Shown here piece by piece: positions 50,736 to 59,790 of a stretch of DNA of 64,000 bases. Numbering within the stretch: position 1 is the stretch's first letter; each line of letters begins with the position of its first letter. The stretch covers positions 124,001 to 188,000 of the forward strand of contig NZ_MSIF01000015.1 in the NCBI RefSeq assembly GCF_001921215.1. The letters run 5' to 3'. Position numbers and translations under genes: made by a program. The notes below the pieces were generated by a model. That model ran no database searches. It was not told where the DNA came from and worked only from the letters and a program-made list of their open reading frames with translations. Origin of the DNA: Actinophytocola xinjiangensis (GTDB lineage Bacteria; Actinomycetota; Actinomycetes; Mycobacteriales; Pseudonocardiaceae).

Positions 50736-51341
50736 ATGAACGACGAGCTGTGGACCCTCGAGCAGCTCCCGGAGCGTGTCGCCGAACTGCTGGCCGACGA
50801 CTACGACGGCCAGACCAACGGTCGCGTCCGGGATCTGCCCAACGGTCGAACCATCCGTTGGTACACCACCATCGGGTTGGTCGACCGGCCGGTGGGTACG
50901 CGCGGTCGCAGCGCCGTGTACGGCCCGCGTCACCTGCTGCAACTCGCCGCCGTGAAGCGTCTGCAGTCGGCTGGCCAGACACTGGCGCAGATCCAGGAGC
51001 AGATCGTCGGCGCCACCAATGGCCAGCTCGCCGACCTGGCCAAGGTACCGCGCATCGACGTGGTCTGGCCCACCCGGCCCATCCGTGCCGACGCGTTCTG
51101 GCGCACCGCACATTCGAGTGACACCAGCAAGGCTGACAGTGTCGCTGACAGTAAGGCACCGGACTTAGTCACGCCCCTTCACGCCATCCGTCTTGGTGAC
51201 AGTGTCACCGTCACGTTGGACTCCGCCCCCCGGGCGCCCGACGCCGACGAGCTCGCCGCGATCGCGACCGCCGCCGCGCCGCTGCTCGATCTGCTGGGCA
51301 GCCTCGGCCTCGCGCCCCCACCCCGAAAGGACTCCCCATGA
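50736..51341 (+). CDS. MerR-family transcriptional regulator
   Basis: A 201-residue regulator. The N-terminal MerR HTH (WTLEQLPERVAELL, NGRTIRWYTTIGLVDRP) contains an insert (DDYDGQTNGRVRDLPNG) compared with compact MerR proteins. KRLQSAGQTLAQIQEQIVGATNGQLADLA forms the dimer helix. The C-terminal part has no ligand-binding motif I know. It overlaps the VIT/VWA gene by four bases (ATGA), so both are co-translated. The decamer found in its own promoter recurs twice in its 3' half. Confidence 0.85.
   Translation: MNDELWTLEQLPERVAELLADDYDGQTNGRVRDLPNGRTIRWYTTIGLVDRPVGTRGRSAVYGPRHLLQLAAVKRLQSAGQTLAQIQEQIVGATNGQLADLAKVPRIDVVWPTRPIRADAFWRTAHSSDTSKADSVADSKAPDLVTPLHAIRLGDSVTVTLDSAPRAPDADELAAIATAAAPLLDLLGSLGLAPPPRKDSP
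51134..51209 (+). promoter_or_regulatory. TGACAGTGTC motifs inside the merR coding end
   Basis: TGACAGTGTC occurs at 51134-51143 and 51197-51206; the second lies in the perfect palindrome GGTGACA-G-TGTCACC (51195-51209). The reverse complement of the same decamer is in the promoter at 50703-50712. A site inside the coding region could allow the regulator to control the downstream gene separately. Confidence 0.45.
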
Positions 51342-53941
51342 ACCCCCGTGTCGACCTGATGGACCTGGTCGAGACACCCGAGCGGCCCTCCGACGACGAC
51401 GGCCTCGGCTGCCTCCGCACCGCCGAGGGCAACCTGCCGCTCGACTCGATCGACGTCCGGGCGGCGCTCACCGGTCTGGCCTCGAACATCGAGCTCACCC
51501 AGGGTTTCCACAACCCGCACGACACCCCGCTCGAGGCGACCTACGTCTTCCCGCTGCCGCCCCGGGCGGCGGTCACCGCGCTGCGCATGGAGGCCGACGG
51601 CCGGACCGTCGACGGTGTCCTCAAGGAGCGGGAGCAGGCCAGGGCCGACTACGACCAGGCCGTCACCGAGGGCAAACGCGCCTCGATCGCCGAGGAGGAG
51701 CGGCCCGGGGTGTTCACCATGCGGGTCGGCAACATCCTGCCCGGTGAGCGGGTCAGCGTGCGGGTGACGCTGGCCGGCGCGCTGTCCTACGAGGACAACG
51801 CGGCCACCTTCCGGTTCCCGCTGGTGGTCGCGCCGCGCTTCATCCCCGGCCAGCCACGCGGCGGCGACCAGGTCGGCGACGGCGTCGCCCCGGACACCGA
51901 CGTGGTGCCCGACGCGTCCCGGATCAGCCCACCGGTGCTGTTGCCCGGGTTCCCCAACCCGGTCCGGCTGTCGGTGGCGGTCGACGTCGACCCCGCCGGC
52001 CTGCCGCTGACCGGCGTCTCGACCAGCCTGCACGCCACCGCGACCACCGAGGACAGCCCCACCGGCCTGCGGGTGCGTCTCGACCCCGGCGAACGAGCCG
52101 ACCGGGACTTCCTGCTCAGGCTCACCTTCGCCGACGAGTCCGCGATCCGGACCTCACTCGCCGTCCGGCCCGACCAACCCGACGACAACACCGACGGTGA
52201 CAGCGACACGGGCAACAGCCCTGACAGCGACAGTGACGCCGGCGGGGTCGCTGGCAGTGCCGCCGACACCGGTGGCACGTTCGCGCTGACGATCCTGCCC
52301 CCGGCGAGGCCGGCGCCCCCACGACCGAGAGACGTCGTGCTCGTCCTGGACCGCTCGGGGTCGATGGGCGGCTGGAAGATGGTCGCCGCCCGCCGGGCGG
52401 CGGCACGCATCGTCGACACGCTCGGGAGCGCCGACCGGTTCGCCGTGCTGGCGTTCGACCACGTCGTCAGCACTCCCCCGACCCTGCCCAGCGGGCTGGT
52501 GGAGGCCAGCGACCGCAACAGGTACCGCGCGGTGGAGTTCCTGTCCGGCGTGGACGCCAAGGGCGGGACCCAGATGCTGGAACCCCTGTCCACGGCCGCC
52601 GCCCTGCTGGGCCCGGACACCGAACGGGACCGGGTCCTGGTGCTGGTCACCGACGGGCAGGTGGGCAACGAGGACCAGCTACTGCGAGAGCTGACCCCGG
52701 GGCTGACCGGGGTCAGGGTCCACACGGTCGGCATCGACACCGCGGTCAACGAGGCCTTCCTGCAACGGTTGGCCGGGTCGAGCGGACGCTGCGAACTGGT
52801 CGAGTCCGAGGACCGGCTGGACGCCGCCATGACCCACATCCACCGACGGATCGCGTCCGCCGTGGTGACCGATCTCCGCCTGGCGCCCCAGGGCCTGGCG
52901 ATCGACGACGACTCGCTCGCCCCGACGGTCCTGCCCGACCTGTTCGACGGCGCCCCGGCGGTGATCACCGGTCGCTACACCGGCTCGCCGGCCGGTGGCC
53001 TCACGGTCTCCGGCGGTGATGGCTGGAGCACGACGGTCACCGCGAGCCCGAGCGACAACCCGGCGCTGGCCGCGCTGTGGGCGCGGGCCCGGATCCGCGA
53101 CCTGGAGGACCGCTACGTCGTGGGCGTCGGCAGCGTCGAGCGGCCCGAGCTGGAGAAAAGGATCGTCGCCACGTCGCTGAGGTTCGGGGTGCTGTCGCGG
53201 TTCACCGCGTTCGTGGCCATCGACGAACGTGTGGTCAACGAATCCGGCAGGGTCCACCGCGTGACCCAGCCGGTCGACCTGCCCAGTGGTTGGGAGACCG
53301 AGGCCATCTCGGCCTTCGCCGCCGCTCCGGCACCCGCGGCCCAGGCCATGGGCTATGCCTCCGCCCGCCGGATGGGCGCTGCCCCGGCCGGCCGTGCCGA
53401 GTCCGGTGGGGCGCTGGCGTTCGGCTCCGGGTTCGCCGGACTCGGCGGGGGTTTCGCCCCGGAGAAGGCGCCCGGACACCTTGACCGGCCCGGCAGCGCT
53501 CGTCGAACGCCGAAGCTCCCGTCGCCCATCCCGCAACCCCCGGGTGTCCGGCCGCCGAGCGGCCCGAGCCCGCTCGCGCCCGAGCCGTCCGTGCCGGAGC
53601 CGGAGAAGCCGGTGGCCGACGTACCGGCGGTTCTGCCCACCCTGGCGGTCTTCGCGAACAGGGAACGGAACCTGCTCATCGACGAGGCCAGCAAGGACGT
53701 CTGGACCAGGTTCGCGCAGTTGAACGCCCTGGCCGGGCGTATCAAGCCCCTGCTGGAGCACTGGCTCAAGACCGGTGAACGACCGACGGCGGTCCATTCG
53801 ATGACCGTGCTCGCCAACGACCTCGCGAAACCGACCGACAACCCCAACATGGCCGATTCGCTGTGGTTCATGGCCGTGGTGACCCTGGAAACGGTGTCCA
53901 AGCCGAAGCCACCGCCGCGCAGCACCTTCTGGAAAGACTGA
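51338..53941 (+). CDS. VIT and von Willebrand A domain protein
   Basis: An 867-residue cytoplasmic protein (no signal peptide). A VIT domain (about 20-160: NIELTQGFHNPHDTPLEATYVFPLPP, ERPGVFTMRVGNILPGE) precedes a VWA domain with intact MIDAS (VLVLDRSGSM at about 332, GGTQM, VTDGQVG), as in inter-alpha-trypsin-inhibitor-like proteins. The C-terminus has a Pro-rich stretch (about 720-760) and a helical end (RIKPLLEHWLKTGERPTAV). Role unknown in bacteria; protein-protein or metal-dependent ligand binding. It is coupled to the MerR gene and ends at a strong hairpin. Confidence 0.9.
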   Translation: MNPRVDLMDLVETPERPSDDDGLGCLRTAEGNLPLDSIDVRAALTGLASNIELTQGFHNPHDTPLEATYVFPLPPRAAVTALRMEADGRTVDGVLKEREQARADYDQAVTEGKRASIAEEERPGVFTMRVGNILPGERVSVRVTLAGALSYEDNAATFRFPLVVAPRFIPGQPRGGDQVGDGVAPDTDVVPDASRISPPVLLPGFPNPVRLSVAVDVDPAGLPLTGVSTSLHATATTEDSPTGLRVRLDPGERADRDFLLRLTFADESAIRTSLAVRPDQPDDNTDGDSDTGNSPDSDSDAGGVAGSAADTGGTFALTILPPARPAPPRPRDVVLVLDRSGSMGGWKMVAARRAAARIVDTLGSADRFAVLAFDHVVSTPPTLPSGLVEASDRNRYRAVEFLSGVDAKGGTQMLEPLSTAAALLGPDTERDRVLVLVTDGQVGNEDQLLRELTPGLTGVRVHTVGIDTAVNEAFLQRLAGSSGRCELVESEDRLDAAMTHIHRRIASAVVTDLRLAPQGLAIDDDSLAPTVLPDLFDGAPAVITGRYTGSPAGGLTVSGGDGWSTTVTASPSDNPALAALWARARIRDLEDRYVVGVGSVERPELEKRIVATSLRFGVLSRFTAFVAIDERVVNESGRVHRVTQPVDLPSGWETEAISAFAAAPAPAAQAMGYASARRMGAAPAGRAESGGALAFGSGFAGLGGGFAPEKAPGHLDRPGSARRTPKLPSPIPQPPGVRPPSGPSPLAPEPSVPEPEKPVADVPAVLPTLAVFANRERNLLIDEASKDVWTRFAQLNALAGRIKPLLEHWLKTGERPTAVHSMTVLANDLAKPTDNPNMADSLWFMAVVTLETVSKPKPPPRSTFWKD

Positions 53942-53976
53942 CCAGGTATGGGCACCACCTCGGTCACCCACGTGAC

Positions 53977-54013
53977 GACGCGCCGACCGGCCTCTCCGGC
54001 CGGTCGGCGCGTC
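53977..54013. terminator. Bidirectional 16-bp hairpin between VIT/VWA and rtcB
   Basis: GACGCGCCGACCGGCC (53977-53992) pairs perfectly with 53998-54013 around TCTCC. Both genes converge on it. Confidence 0.8.
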
Positions 54014-54019
54014 ACCCCC

Positions 54020-55198
54020 TCACCCCTTGACGCACACCACCTGCTTCAACTTCGCGACGATCTCCACCAGATCGGTCTGGTTTCCGATCACCTCGTCGAT
54101 ATCCTTGTACGCTCCCGGAATCTCGTCCACGACGCCCGCGTCCTTGCGGCACTCCACGCCGGCCGTCTGCTCCGCCAGGTCCGCCTCGGTGAACTGCTTA
54201 CGGGCCTTGGTCCGCGACATTCGCCGACCGGCACCGTGCGAGGCGGACTCGAACGAGTCCGGGTTACCGAGCCCGCGCACGATGTACGAACCCGTTCCCA
54301 TCGAACCCGGAATGATTCCCAGGTCACCCAATCCGGCGCGAATGGCGCCCTTACGGGTCACCAGCACCTCCTCGCCGAAATGGGTTTCCTCGGCGACGTA
54401 GTTGTGGTGGGCCGAGATCGGCTCGTCGAACACGACCTTGTGGAACTGCCGGCGCAACACGTCGCACACCAGGCGCAGCATCACCGCACGGTTGCGGCGC
54501 GCGTAGTCCTGCGCCCAGTACAGGTCGTGCCGGTAGGCGGCCATCTGCGGCGTACCGGCCAGGAACACCGCCAGGTCGGGGTCGGGCAGCGACTGGTTGT
54601 GCGCCAGCCCCCGCGCGACCTCGATGTGGTGCTGGGCGAGCACGTTCCCGATGCCCCGCGAACCCGAGTGCAGCATCACCCAGACCTGCCCCTGGGTGTC
54701 GAGGCAGATCTCGATGAAGTGGTTGCCGCCGCCCAGGGTCCCCATCTGGTGCAGCGCACGGCCGGCGTCCGCCCGCACCGTCGGCGTCAGGCCCTCGAAG
54801 CGACGCCAGAACGCGTCCCAGTCGACGGCGTCGCGGTCGGTGAACGCCGTGGCCTTGTGCTGACCACGGCCCACCGGAACGTCACGCTCCACAGTGGAGC
54901 GCAGTCGGCTCAGGTCGGCCGGAAGGTCCTCGGCACGCAGCGACGTCCGAACCGCGGTCATGCCGCAGCCGATGTCCACGCCGACGGCCGCGGGCGACAC
55001 GGCATCGCGCATCGCGATCACCGAACCGACCGTGGCGCCCTTTCCGTAATGCACGTCAGGCATCACGGCCACGTGCTTGAACGCCCACGGCAGGGCCGAA
55101 ATATTGTGCAGTTGCCGCATCGCCTCGGGCTCGACCGATTCGGGTCGAGTCCAGAGCCGAATGTCGACGTTCTGCCCGGTAACCGTGGTGGATGGCAT
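54020..55198 (-). CDS. rtcB: RtcB-family RNA ligase
   Basis: A 392-residue RtcB, the GTP-dependent ligase joining 2',3'-cyclic phosphate or 3'-phosphate RNA ends to 5'-OH ends. HVAVMPDVHYGKGATVGSVI, GVDIGCGMTA (metal-binding Cys), LGGGNHFIEI, HSGSRGIG, HHNYV and ASHGAGRRMSRTKA with the nucleophile histidine are all present. It lacks an adjacent rtcA. Length matches shorter bacterial RtcB proteins. Convergent with the VIT/VWA gene. Confidence 0.95.
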   Translation of the reverse strand: MPSTTVTGQNVDIRLWTRPESVEPEAMRQLHNISALPWAFKHVAVMPDVHYGKGATVGSVIAMRDAVSPAAVGVDIGCGMTAVRTSLRAEDLPADLSRLRSTVERDVPVGRGQHKATAFTDRDAVDWDAFWRRFEGLTPTVRADAGRALHQMGTLGGGNHFIEICLDTQGQVWVMLHSGSRGIGNVLAQHHIEVARGLAHNQSLPDPDLAVFLAGTPQMAAYRHDLYWAQDYARRNRAVMLRLVCDVLRRQFHKVVFDEPISAHHNYVAEETHFGEEVLVTRKGAIRAGLGDLGIIPGSMGTGSYIVRGLGNPDSFESASHGAGRRMSRTKARKQFTEADLAEQTAGVECRKDAGVVDEIPGAYKDIDEVIGNQTDLVEIVAKLKQVVCVKG

Positions 55199-55219
55199 GG
55201 TTCCACCATAGAACGGGGC

Positions 55220-56116
55220 TCAAATCATATAACCGCGTTTCCAGATCTTCTTCGTCGGACCGCCGATCAGACCGACTTCGGTAAGGAACTCGACCACCTT
55301 CTCCGACATCCACCGGCGGCTCTCCTGGTGGTACGGATTGGCCAGGGCCGCGCGCCGGCCCTCGCGGGGGTCGATGCCGACCGCCGCGTAGACCCTCGGG
55401 TGGATCATGCAGTCGACGACGGCGTACGCCGTCAGGGCGGTGACCAGCCGGTAGAACTCGCGTCGCACGCGGCCGACACCTTCCAGCCCGCGCACAACCT
55501 CCTCGCGGGCGAACCGGACGTGGCGAGCCTCCTCGATGACGTGGATGCGGTTGACCATCCGGATCATCGGCTGGATCTTCGGGTCGTCCATCATCGAGCG
55601 CTGGACCCGATCGGTCGTCTCCTCGGCCACCAGGACCGAGGCGAACATCGGCGGGCCGGCGGCGATCCCGCCGAACACCCGGCCCAGCGCCTTGACCACG
55701 CGGTTCGGGCCGTAGGCCGGTGCGCCCGTCTTGGCGACCGCCTTGGCGAACATGATCGAGTGGCGGGTCTCGTCACCCAGCTCGGTCAGGGCGTACTGAG
55801 CGTGGGCGGTGGTCGGGTCGAGCTCGTAGATGTACCTCGCCAGCAGCTGCATGAGCACGATCTCGAACCACAGGCCCACGCTCGCCATGCTCGCGATCTC
55901 GTGCTTCGACAGCTCCACCCGCTGCTCGGGCGTGAGGCGATCCCACAACTCCGTGCCGTACAACGACACCCGCTCAAACGGCATGTACGCCTTGCCGTCC
56001 TCCAGCGGCGCCGCCCAGTCGATGTCGATGTCGGGCGAATAGGAGTTTCGGGCGGACGAGTCGAGCAGGCGCTCCGCGGTGACCTCTCGGTCCTTCGGTT
56101 GCCGTACGCGGGCCAT
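55220..56116 (-). CDS. AurF-like diiron oxygenase
   Basis: A 298-residue protein of the AurF/PF11583 diiron oxygenase family. LSKHEIASMASVGLWFEIVLMQLL, ELGDETRHSIMFAKAV, VAEETTDRVQRSMM and HVIEEARHVRFAREEVV provide the Glu/His ligands for two irons. AurF oxidises aromatic amines to nitro groups; relatives act on fatty acids or unknown substrates. A TetR gene follows upstream with a palindrome between them, so expression is likely ligand-controlled. The RtcB gene is 21 nt downstream on the same strand, but function suggests no link. Confidence 0.85.
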   Translation of the reverse strand: MARVRQPKDREVTAERLLDSSARNSYSPDIDIDWAAPLEDGKAYMPFERVSLYGTELWDRLTPEQRVELSKHEIASMASVGLWFEIVLMQLLARYIYELDPTTAHAQYALTELGDETRHSIMFAKAVAKTGAPAYGPNRVVKALGRVFGGIAAGPPMFASVLVAEETTDRVQRSMMDDPKIQPMIRMVNRIHVIEEARHVRFAREEVVRGLEGVGRVRREFYRLVTALTAYAVVDCMIHPRVYAAVGIDPREGRRAALANPYHQESRRWMSEKVVEFLTEVGLIGGPTKKIWKRGYMI

Positions 56117-56142
56117 CGTGGATCACCATCCCCTGAGCTAAG

Positions 56143-56159
56143 TGTTACCTCGCGTAACA
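56143..56159. promoter_or_regulatory. TetR-type palindrome before the diiron oxygenase gene
   Basis: TGTTAC-CTCGC-GTAACA is a perfect 6-bp inverted repeat located between the TetR stop and the diiron oxygenase ATG (both minus strand). It is placed to control the oxygenase. Confidence 0.55.
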
Positions 56160-56160
56160 G

Positions 56161-56919
56161 TTACCTCCGGTCAGGTTCCCGGTTCGGGTCGTCGGTGTCA
56201 AGGTCTGGCCGGGCCAGGTCACCGACGAGTTGCACGATCTCCCTGGTCACCGGGCGCAGCAGGCGCAGCCGGGACAGGCCGATCACCCGGTCGATCAGCG
56301 GCACCGTCCGGTCGACCAACAGCCTGGTGCGGCGGCACCCGGGCGAACGGTCATGCACCCAGAACAGCACCACGCCCATCTCGTACAGCCACAACAGCTC
56401 GGGCAACTCGGGCCGCAGCTCGGTGTCGACCTTCACCGTCGAGCCGTCGAGCACGCGCCGGTGCAGCGCGATCTGGGCCTCCCGCGCGGGACTCGACTCG
56501 GTCGAGAACGGGCTCAGCGGGCTTTCCGGGTCGGCCGCGTTGACGAAGAACTGCTTGCCGAACTCGTGGTACGGCTCGGCCACGTCGATCCACCCGTGCA
56601 TCACCGCCCGCAGCCGGGCACCGAACGCCCGCTCGGTGCGCAGGACCTCCTCGCACGCCTGCTCGTGCAACTCGGTGATCCGGTCGTAGAACCCCTGGAC
56701 CAACTGCTCCTTCGAGCTGAAGTAGTAGTACGCGTTGCCGACCGAGACGCCGGCCTCCTTCGCGATGGCCCGCATGGTGGTCTTCGCGTACCCGTACTCC
56801 TGGAACAGCCGCAACGCCGTCTCGACGATCAGCGTCCTGGTCGCCTCGCTCTTCGGAGTTCTCGCGGCGTCCCTGACCGGGACGTCTTGGGATTCCACCA
56901 CGATTTCACGGTATGCCAT
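56161..56919 (-). CDS. TetR-family transcriptional regulator
   Basis: A 252-residue TetR protein. HTH: EATRTLIVETALRLFQEYGYAKTTMRAIAKEAGVSVGNAYYYFSSKEQLV (written here in parts: TRTLIVETALRLF, AIAKEAGVSVGNAYYYF). The large C-terminal ligand domain is typical of AefR/FadR-like regulators. ATG chosen one codon inside a GTG. It likely represses the AurF-like gene immediately downstream through the palindrome between them. Confidence 0.88.
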   Translation of the reverse strand: MAYREIVVESQDVPVRDAARTPKSEATRTLIVETALRLFQEYGYAKTTMRAIAKEAGVSVGNAYYYFSSKEQLVQGFYDRITELHEQACEEVLRTERAFGARLRAVMHGWIDVAEPYHEFGKQFFVNAADPESPLSPFSTESSPAREAQIALHRRVLDGSTVKVDTELRPELPELLWLYEMGVVLFWVHDRSPGCRRTRLLVDRTVPLIDRVIGLSRLRLLRPVTREIVQLVGDLARPDLDTDDPNREPDRR

Positions 56920-56996
56920 CACCGCCGCTCACGGACCGGATTCGGTCCGACCTGGGGGTGGTCAACCTCGCCTCACGCGGTGTTCACTCTGACACC

Positions 56997-58199
56997 ATGA
57001 TCCGCCCCCGTCTGCTCCTGCTCCCCGCGCTCGCCCTGGCCGCCGGGGTCCTCACCGCCCCTGCCGCCGCAGCCGACCAGCGACCGGTCGACGTCCGGTT
57101 CGCCACGTTCAACGCCTCACTCAACCGGGGTGCCGCCGGCCAGCTCGTCACCGATCTGTCCACACCGGACAACGCGCAGGCCCGCGAGGTGGCCGAGGTC
57201 ATCCAACGCAACCGGCCCGACGTGCTGCTCATCAACGAGTTCGACTACGTCCCGGACAACGCCGCCGCCGACCTGTTCCGCGAAAACTACTTACAACACG
57301 GACAGAACGGCGCCCGGCCCATCGACTACCCCTACGCGTTCACCGCACCGGCCAACACCGGGGTGCCGACCGGGTTCGACCTCAACCGGGACGGCCGGCT
57401 CGGTACCGGGGACGACGCGCACGGCTTCGGCCTGTTCGAGGGGCAGTACGGGATGCTCGTGCTGTCCAAGTACCCGATCGACGAGCGCGCCGCCCGCACC
57501 TTCCAGACCTTCCGCTGGGCCGACATGCCGGGCGCGATGCTCCCCGACGACCCGGCGACCCCCGCGCCGCGCGACTGGTACTCCCCCGAGATCCTGGACG
57601 TGCTGCGGCTGTCGTCGAAGTCGCACTGGGACGTGCCGATCCGGATCGGCCGGTCGGACGTGCACTTCCTGGTCTCGCACCCCACCCCGCCGACCTTTGA
57701 CGGGCCCGAGGACCGCAACGGCACCCGCAACCACGACGAGATCCGCTTCTGGGCCGACTACCTCACCCCCGGTCGCGGCGGCTACATCTACGACGACGCC
57801 GGTCGACGTGGCGGGCTGACTCCCGGGGCACGGTTCGTCGTCGCCGGGGACAACAACTCCGACCCGAACGACGGCGACAGCGTGCCCGGCGCGATCCAGC
57901 AGCTGCTGTACGCGCCGAGGGTGATCGACACCTGGCCGGGCAGCGTCGGCGGCCACCGCGCGGCCGACGAACAGGGCGGCGCGAACGCCGGCCACGGCAC
58001 GCCCGCGTACTTCGACACCGCCGACTTCAACGACGAGGCGCCGGGCAACCTCCGCGTCGACTACGTGCTTCCCTCACGCGGCCTCGTCCCGACCGGCGGC
58101 GGGGTCTTCTGGCCGGTCACCGGATCGCCACTCGCCCGCCTCAACGACGCCTCCGACCATCACCTGGTTCGGGTAGATGTGCGCGTTTCCGGACGCTGA
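56997..58199 (+). CDS. Exported endonuclease/exonuclease/phosphatase-family protein
   Basis: A 400-residue exported protein. The signal peptide (LLLLPALALAAGVLTAPAAAA) precedes an EEP fold: RFATFNASLNRG, LLINEFDYV with the Asn-Glu pair, SHPTPP, VVAGDNNSDPNDG (metal/catalytic GDxN) and the final SDHHLVRVDV (catalytic His). NRDGRLGTGDD at about residue 120 resembles an EF-hand loop (D/N-x-D-G). Probably an extracellular phosphodiesterase or nuclease. ATG lies close to a possible transcription start; no SD seen, so it may be leaderless. Confidence 0.85.
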   Translation: MIRPRLLLLPALALAAGVLTAPAAAADQRPVDVRFATFNASLNRGAAGQLVTDLSTPDNAQAREVAEVIQRNRPDVLLINEFDYVPDNAAADLFRENYLQHGQNGARPIDYPYAFTAPANTGVPTGFDLNRDGRLGTGDDAHGFGLFEGQYGMLVLSKYPIDERAARTFQTFRWADMPGAMLPDDPATPAPRDWYSPEILDVLRLSSKSHWDVPIRIGRSDVHFLVSHPTPPTFDGPEDRNGTRNHDEIRFWADYLTPGRGGYIYDDAGRRGGLTPGARFVVAGDNNSDPNDGDSVPGAIQQLLYAPRVIDTWPGSVGGHRAADEQGGANAGHGTPAYFDTADFNDEAPGNLRVDYVLPSRGLVPTGGGVFWPVTGSPLARLNDASDHHLVRVDVRVSGR

Positions 58200-58353
58200 C
58201 AGTAACCGGTAAGCCACCTCCCGTCCGGCAGGATTACTCGATCAGGCAACACTTCGGCTTATCGGGGTAGCAACTTCGCGCAACGTGTATTTGCGCCCGC
58301 CGAAGGCGCTCTCTTGGTGTGACCCACCACTCGCGGGGCACCAGGAGGCACCG

Positions 58354-58980
58354 ATGTTGGGCACTGTCGAGCCGGAAACAACACTGGCCAGCTACGAGCT
58401 CGAGCTGGCGCCGAGCTGGACCCGACCGGTCACCCGCGGAAACGTCGATGCGGTGGCGGCGGCGGCCTCTGCCGGGGACGCCGCTGCCACCGACGAACTG
58501 CTCGCGTACCTGCGCCCGATCATGGTTCGGTACTGCCGGGGCAAGCTGGGGCGGATCCGCCCGATGAACACGCCCGACGACGTGGCGCAGGAAGTGTGCC
58601 TGGCGGTGTTCCGGGCGTTGCCGACCTACCAGCACCTGGGTCGGCCGTTCCTGTCGTTCGTGTTCGGGGTGGCCGCCCACAAGGTGGCCGATGTCCACCG
58701 GGCGGCGGCCCGGGACCGCTCGCTGCCCACCGCCGAGACCCCCGACCTCCCCGACGTGGAGGAAAGCCCCGAAGAAATCGCGCTGCGACGAGAACTCGTG
58801 GAACAAACCGGAGGATTGTTGCGAACGTTGCTCCCCCGGCAGCGGGAAATTCTGATAATGCGAGTGGTCATGGGAATGACGGCCCAGGAGACCGCCGCCG
58901 CGGTGGGAACCACGGCGGACGCCGTCCGCGTCGCCCAACACCGCGCACTGAGCCGACTCCGCCGGGTTGTCGTTCGCTGA
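58354..58980 (+). CDS. ShbA/SigD-type RNA polymerase sigma factor (ECF group)
   Basis: A 208-residue sigma-70-family factor. Region 2: AYLRPIMVRYCRGKLG, TPDDVAQEVCLAVFRAL; region 4: LPRQREILIMRVVMGMTAQETAAAVGTTADAVRVAQHRAL. Length and the NTPDDVAQEV signature resemble Streptomyces ShbA, which drives transcription of the main sigma gene hrdB, and mycobacterial SigD. AGGAGG precedes the ATG. The adjacent anti-sigma gene is absent, as for ShbA. The large downstream spacer begins after its stop. Confidence 0.85.
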   Translation: MLGTVEPETTLASYELELAPSWTRPVTRGNVDAVAAAASAGDAAATDELLAYLRPIMVRYCRGKLGRIRPMNTPDDVAQEVCLAVFRALPTYQHLGRPFLSFVFGVAAHKVADVHRAAARDRSLPTAETPDLPDVEESPEEIALRRELVEQTGGLLRTLLPRQREILIMRVVMGMTAQETAAAVGTTADAVRVAQHRALSRLRRVVVR

Positions 58981-59327
58981 TCTCCGGGCTGGGTACGCGC
59001 CCAAGGTTCCGTTCGCGACGGAAGTTATCCACAGGAAGCGGTTGACCAGCCAAAACCTCACCCCACGCAACTAGACTGGAAATCGGGGGGCCCCCGAGCG
59101 CAGGGGAGATTCGAGCGAGCGCATGAGAGCCTGAGCGGGGCGTGAGGGCCGGGGGTGGTGTGCCGCCGCCTGGTGCCCGCCGGCGGCTCTCGGAGGTCTG
59201 GGCTCGAGCGTGGATTTGCTGGCATCTGTCCCGCGACCCGTCTTTTGGCCGACTATGGCCGGCTTCTGGCGGCGCCGGGCGAGTCAGGCGGATCAGGGCG
59301 CGGGCGGGGTCAGGCGGGATCGTGCAC
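58981..59327. other. Non-coding stretch after the sigma-factor gene
   Basis: About 350 nt with no credible gene. It contains a second copy of the DnaA-like/TAGACT element (59025-59095) and otherwise G-rich low-information sequence. Confidence 0.5.
59025..59095 (+). other. Second copy of the DnaA-box-like/TAGACT element
   Basis: TTATCCACA (59025-59033) is followed 47 nt later by TAGACTGGAAATCGGGGGG (59072-59090) and CCCCC. It differs from the element at 13,024 by one base in 19 and has the same order and spacing. It lies downstream of the sigma-factor gene and before the minisatellite. Confidence 0.4.
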
Positions 59328-59790
59328 GGGTCACGTGGATCGACGCCAGAGTCGACTGGACCGGGCGCCAGGTCAGGCGGGGTCGAGCGCCGGGCCAGAC
59401 GGATCGGCGCCAGACCAGGCAGGTCGAGCACCAGGTCAGACGGATCAGCGCCAGACCAGACAGGCCGGGCACCAAACCAGCGGGTCAAGCACCAAATCAC
59501 GCGGATCGAGCGCCAGACCAGGCAGATCGAGCGCCACGTCAAACGGATCGAGCACCAAGACAGACGAGCCAGGCGGGTTAAGCACCAAGTCACGCGGGTC
59601 GGGCACCAGACCAAGCGGGTCAGCACCAGCCAGACCGATCGAGTACCAAACCAGACGGGGCCGCCAGGCGGAGTCGCGCGCCGGGTAAGACGGGTCGGCA
59701 CCAGACCAGCCGGAGTCGCGCGCCCAGATCAGACAGGCCGGGCACCAAACCAAGCGGATCAAGCACCAAGTCACGCGGGTCGGACGCCGG
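59328..59790 (+). repeat. 21-bp degenerate minisatellite
   Basis: Tandem units of about 21 bp, consensus near CGGATCGAGCACCAGACCAG, with occasional 9-bp inserts. One frame reads as heptads (RIERQTR, QIERHVK, RIEHQDR) but every frame on both strands is nearly open, so coding is not supported. Confidence 0.7.
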
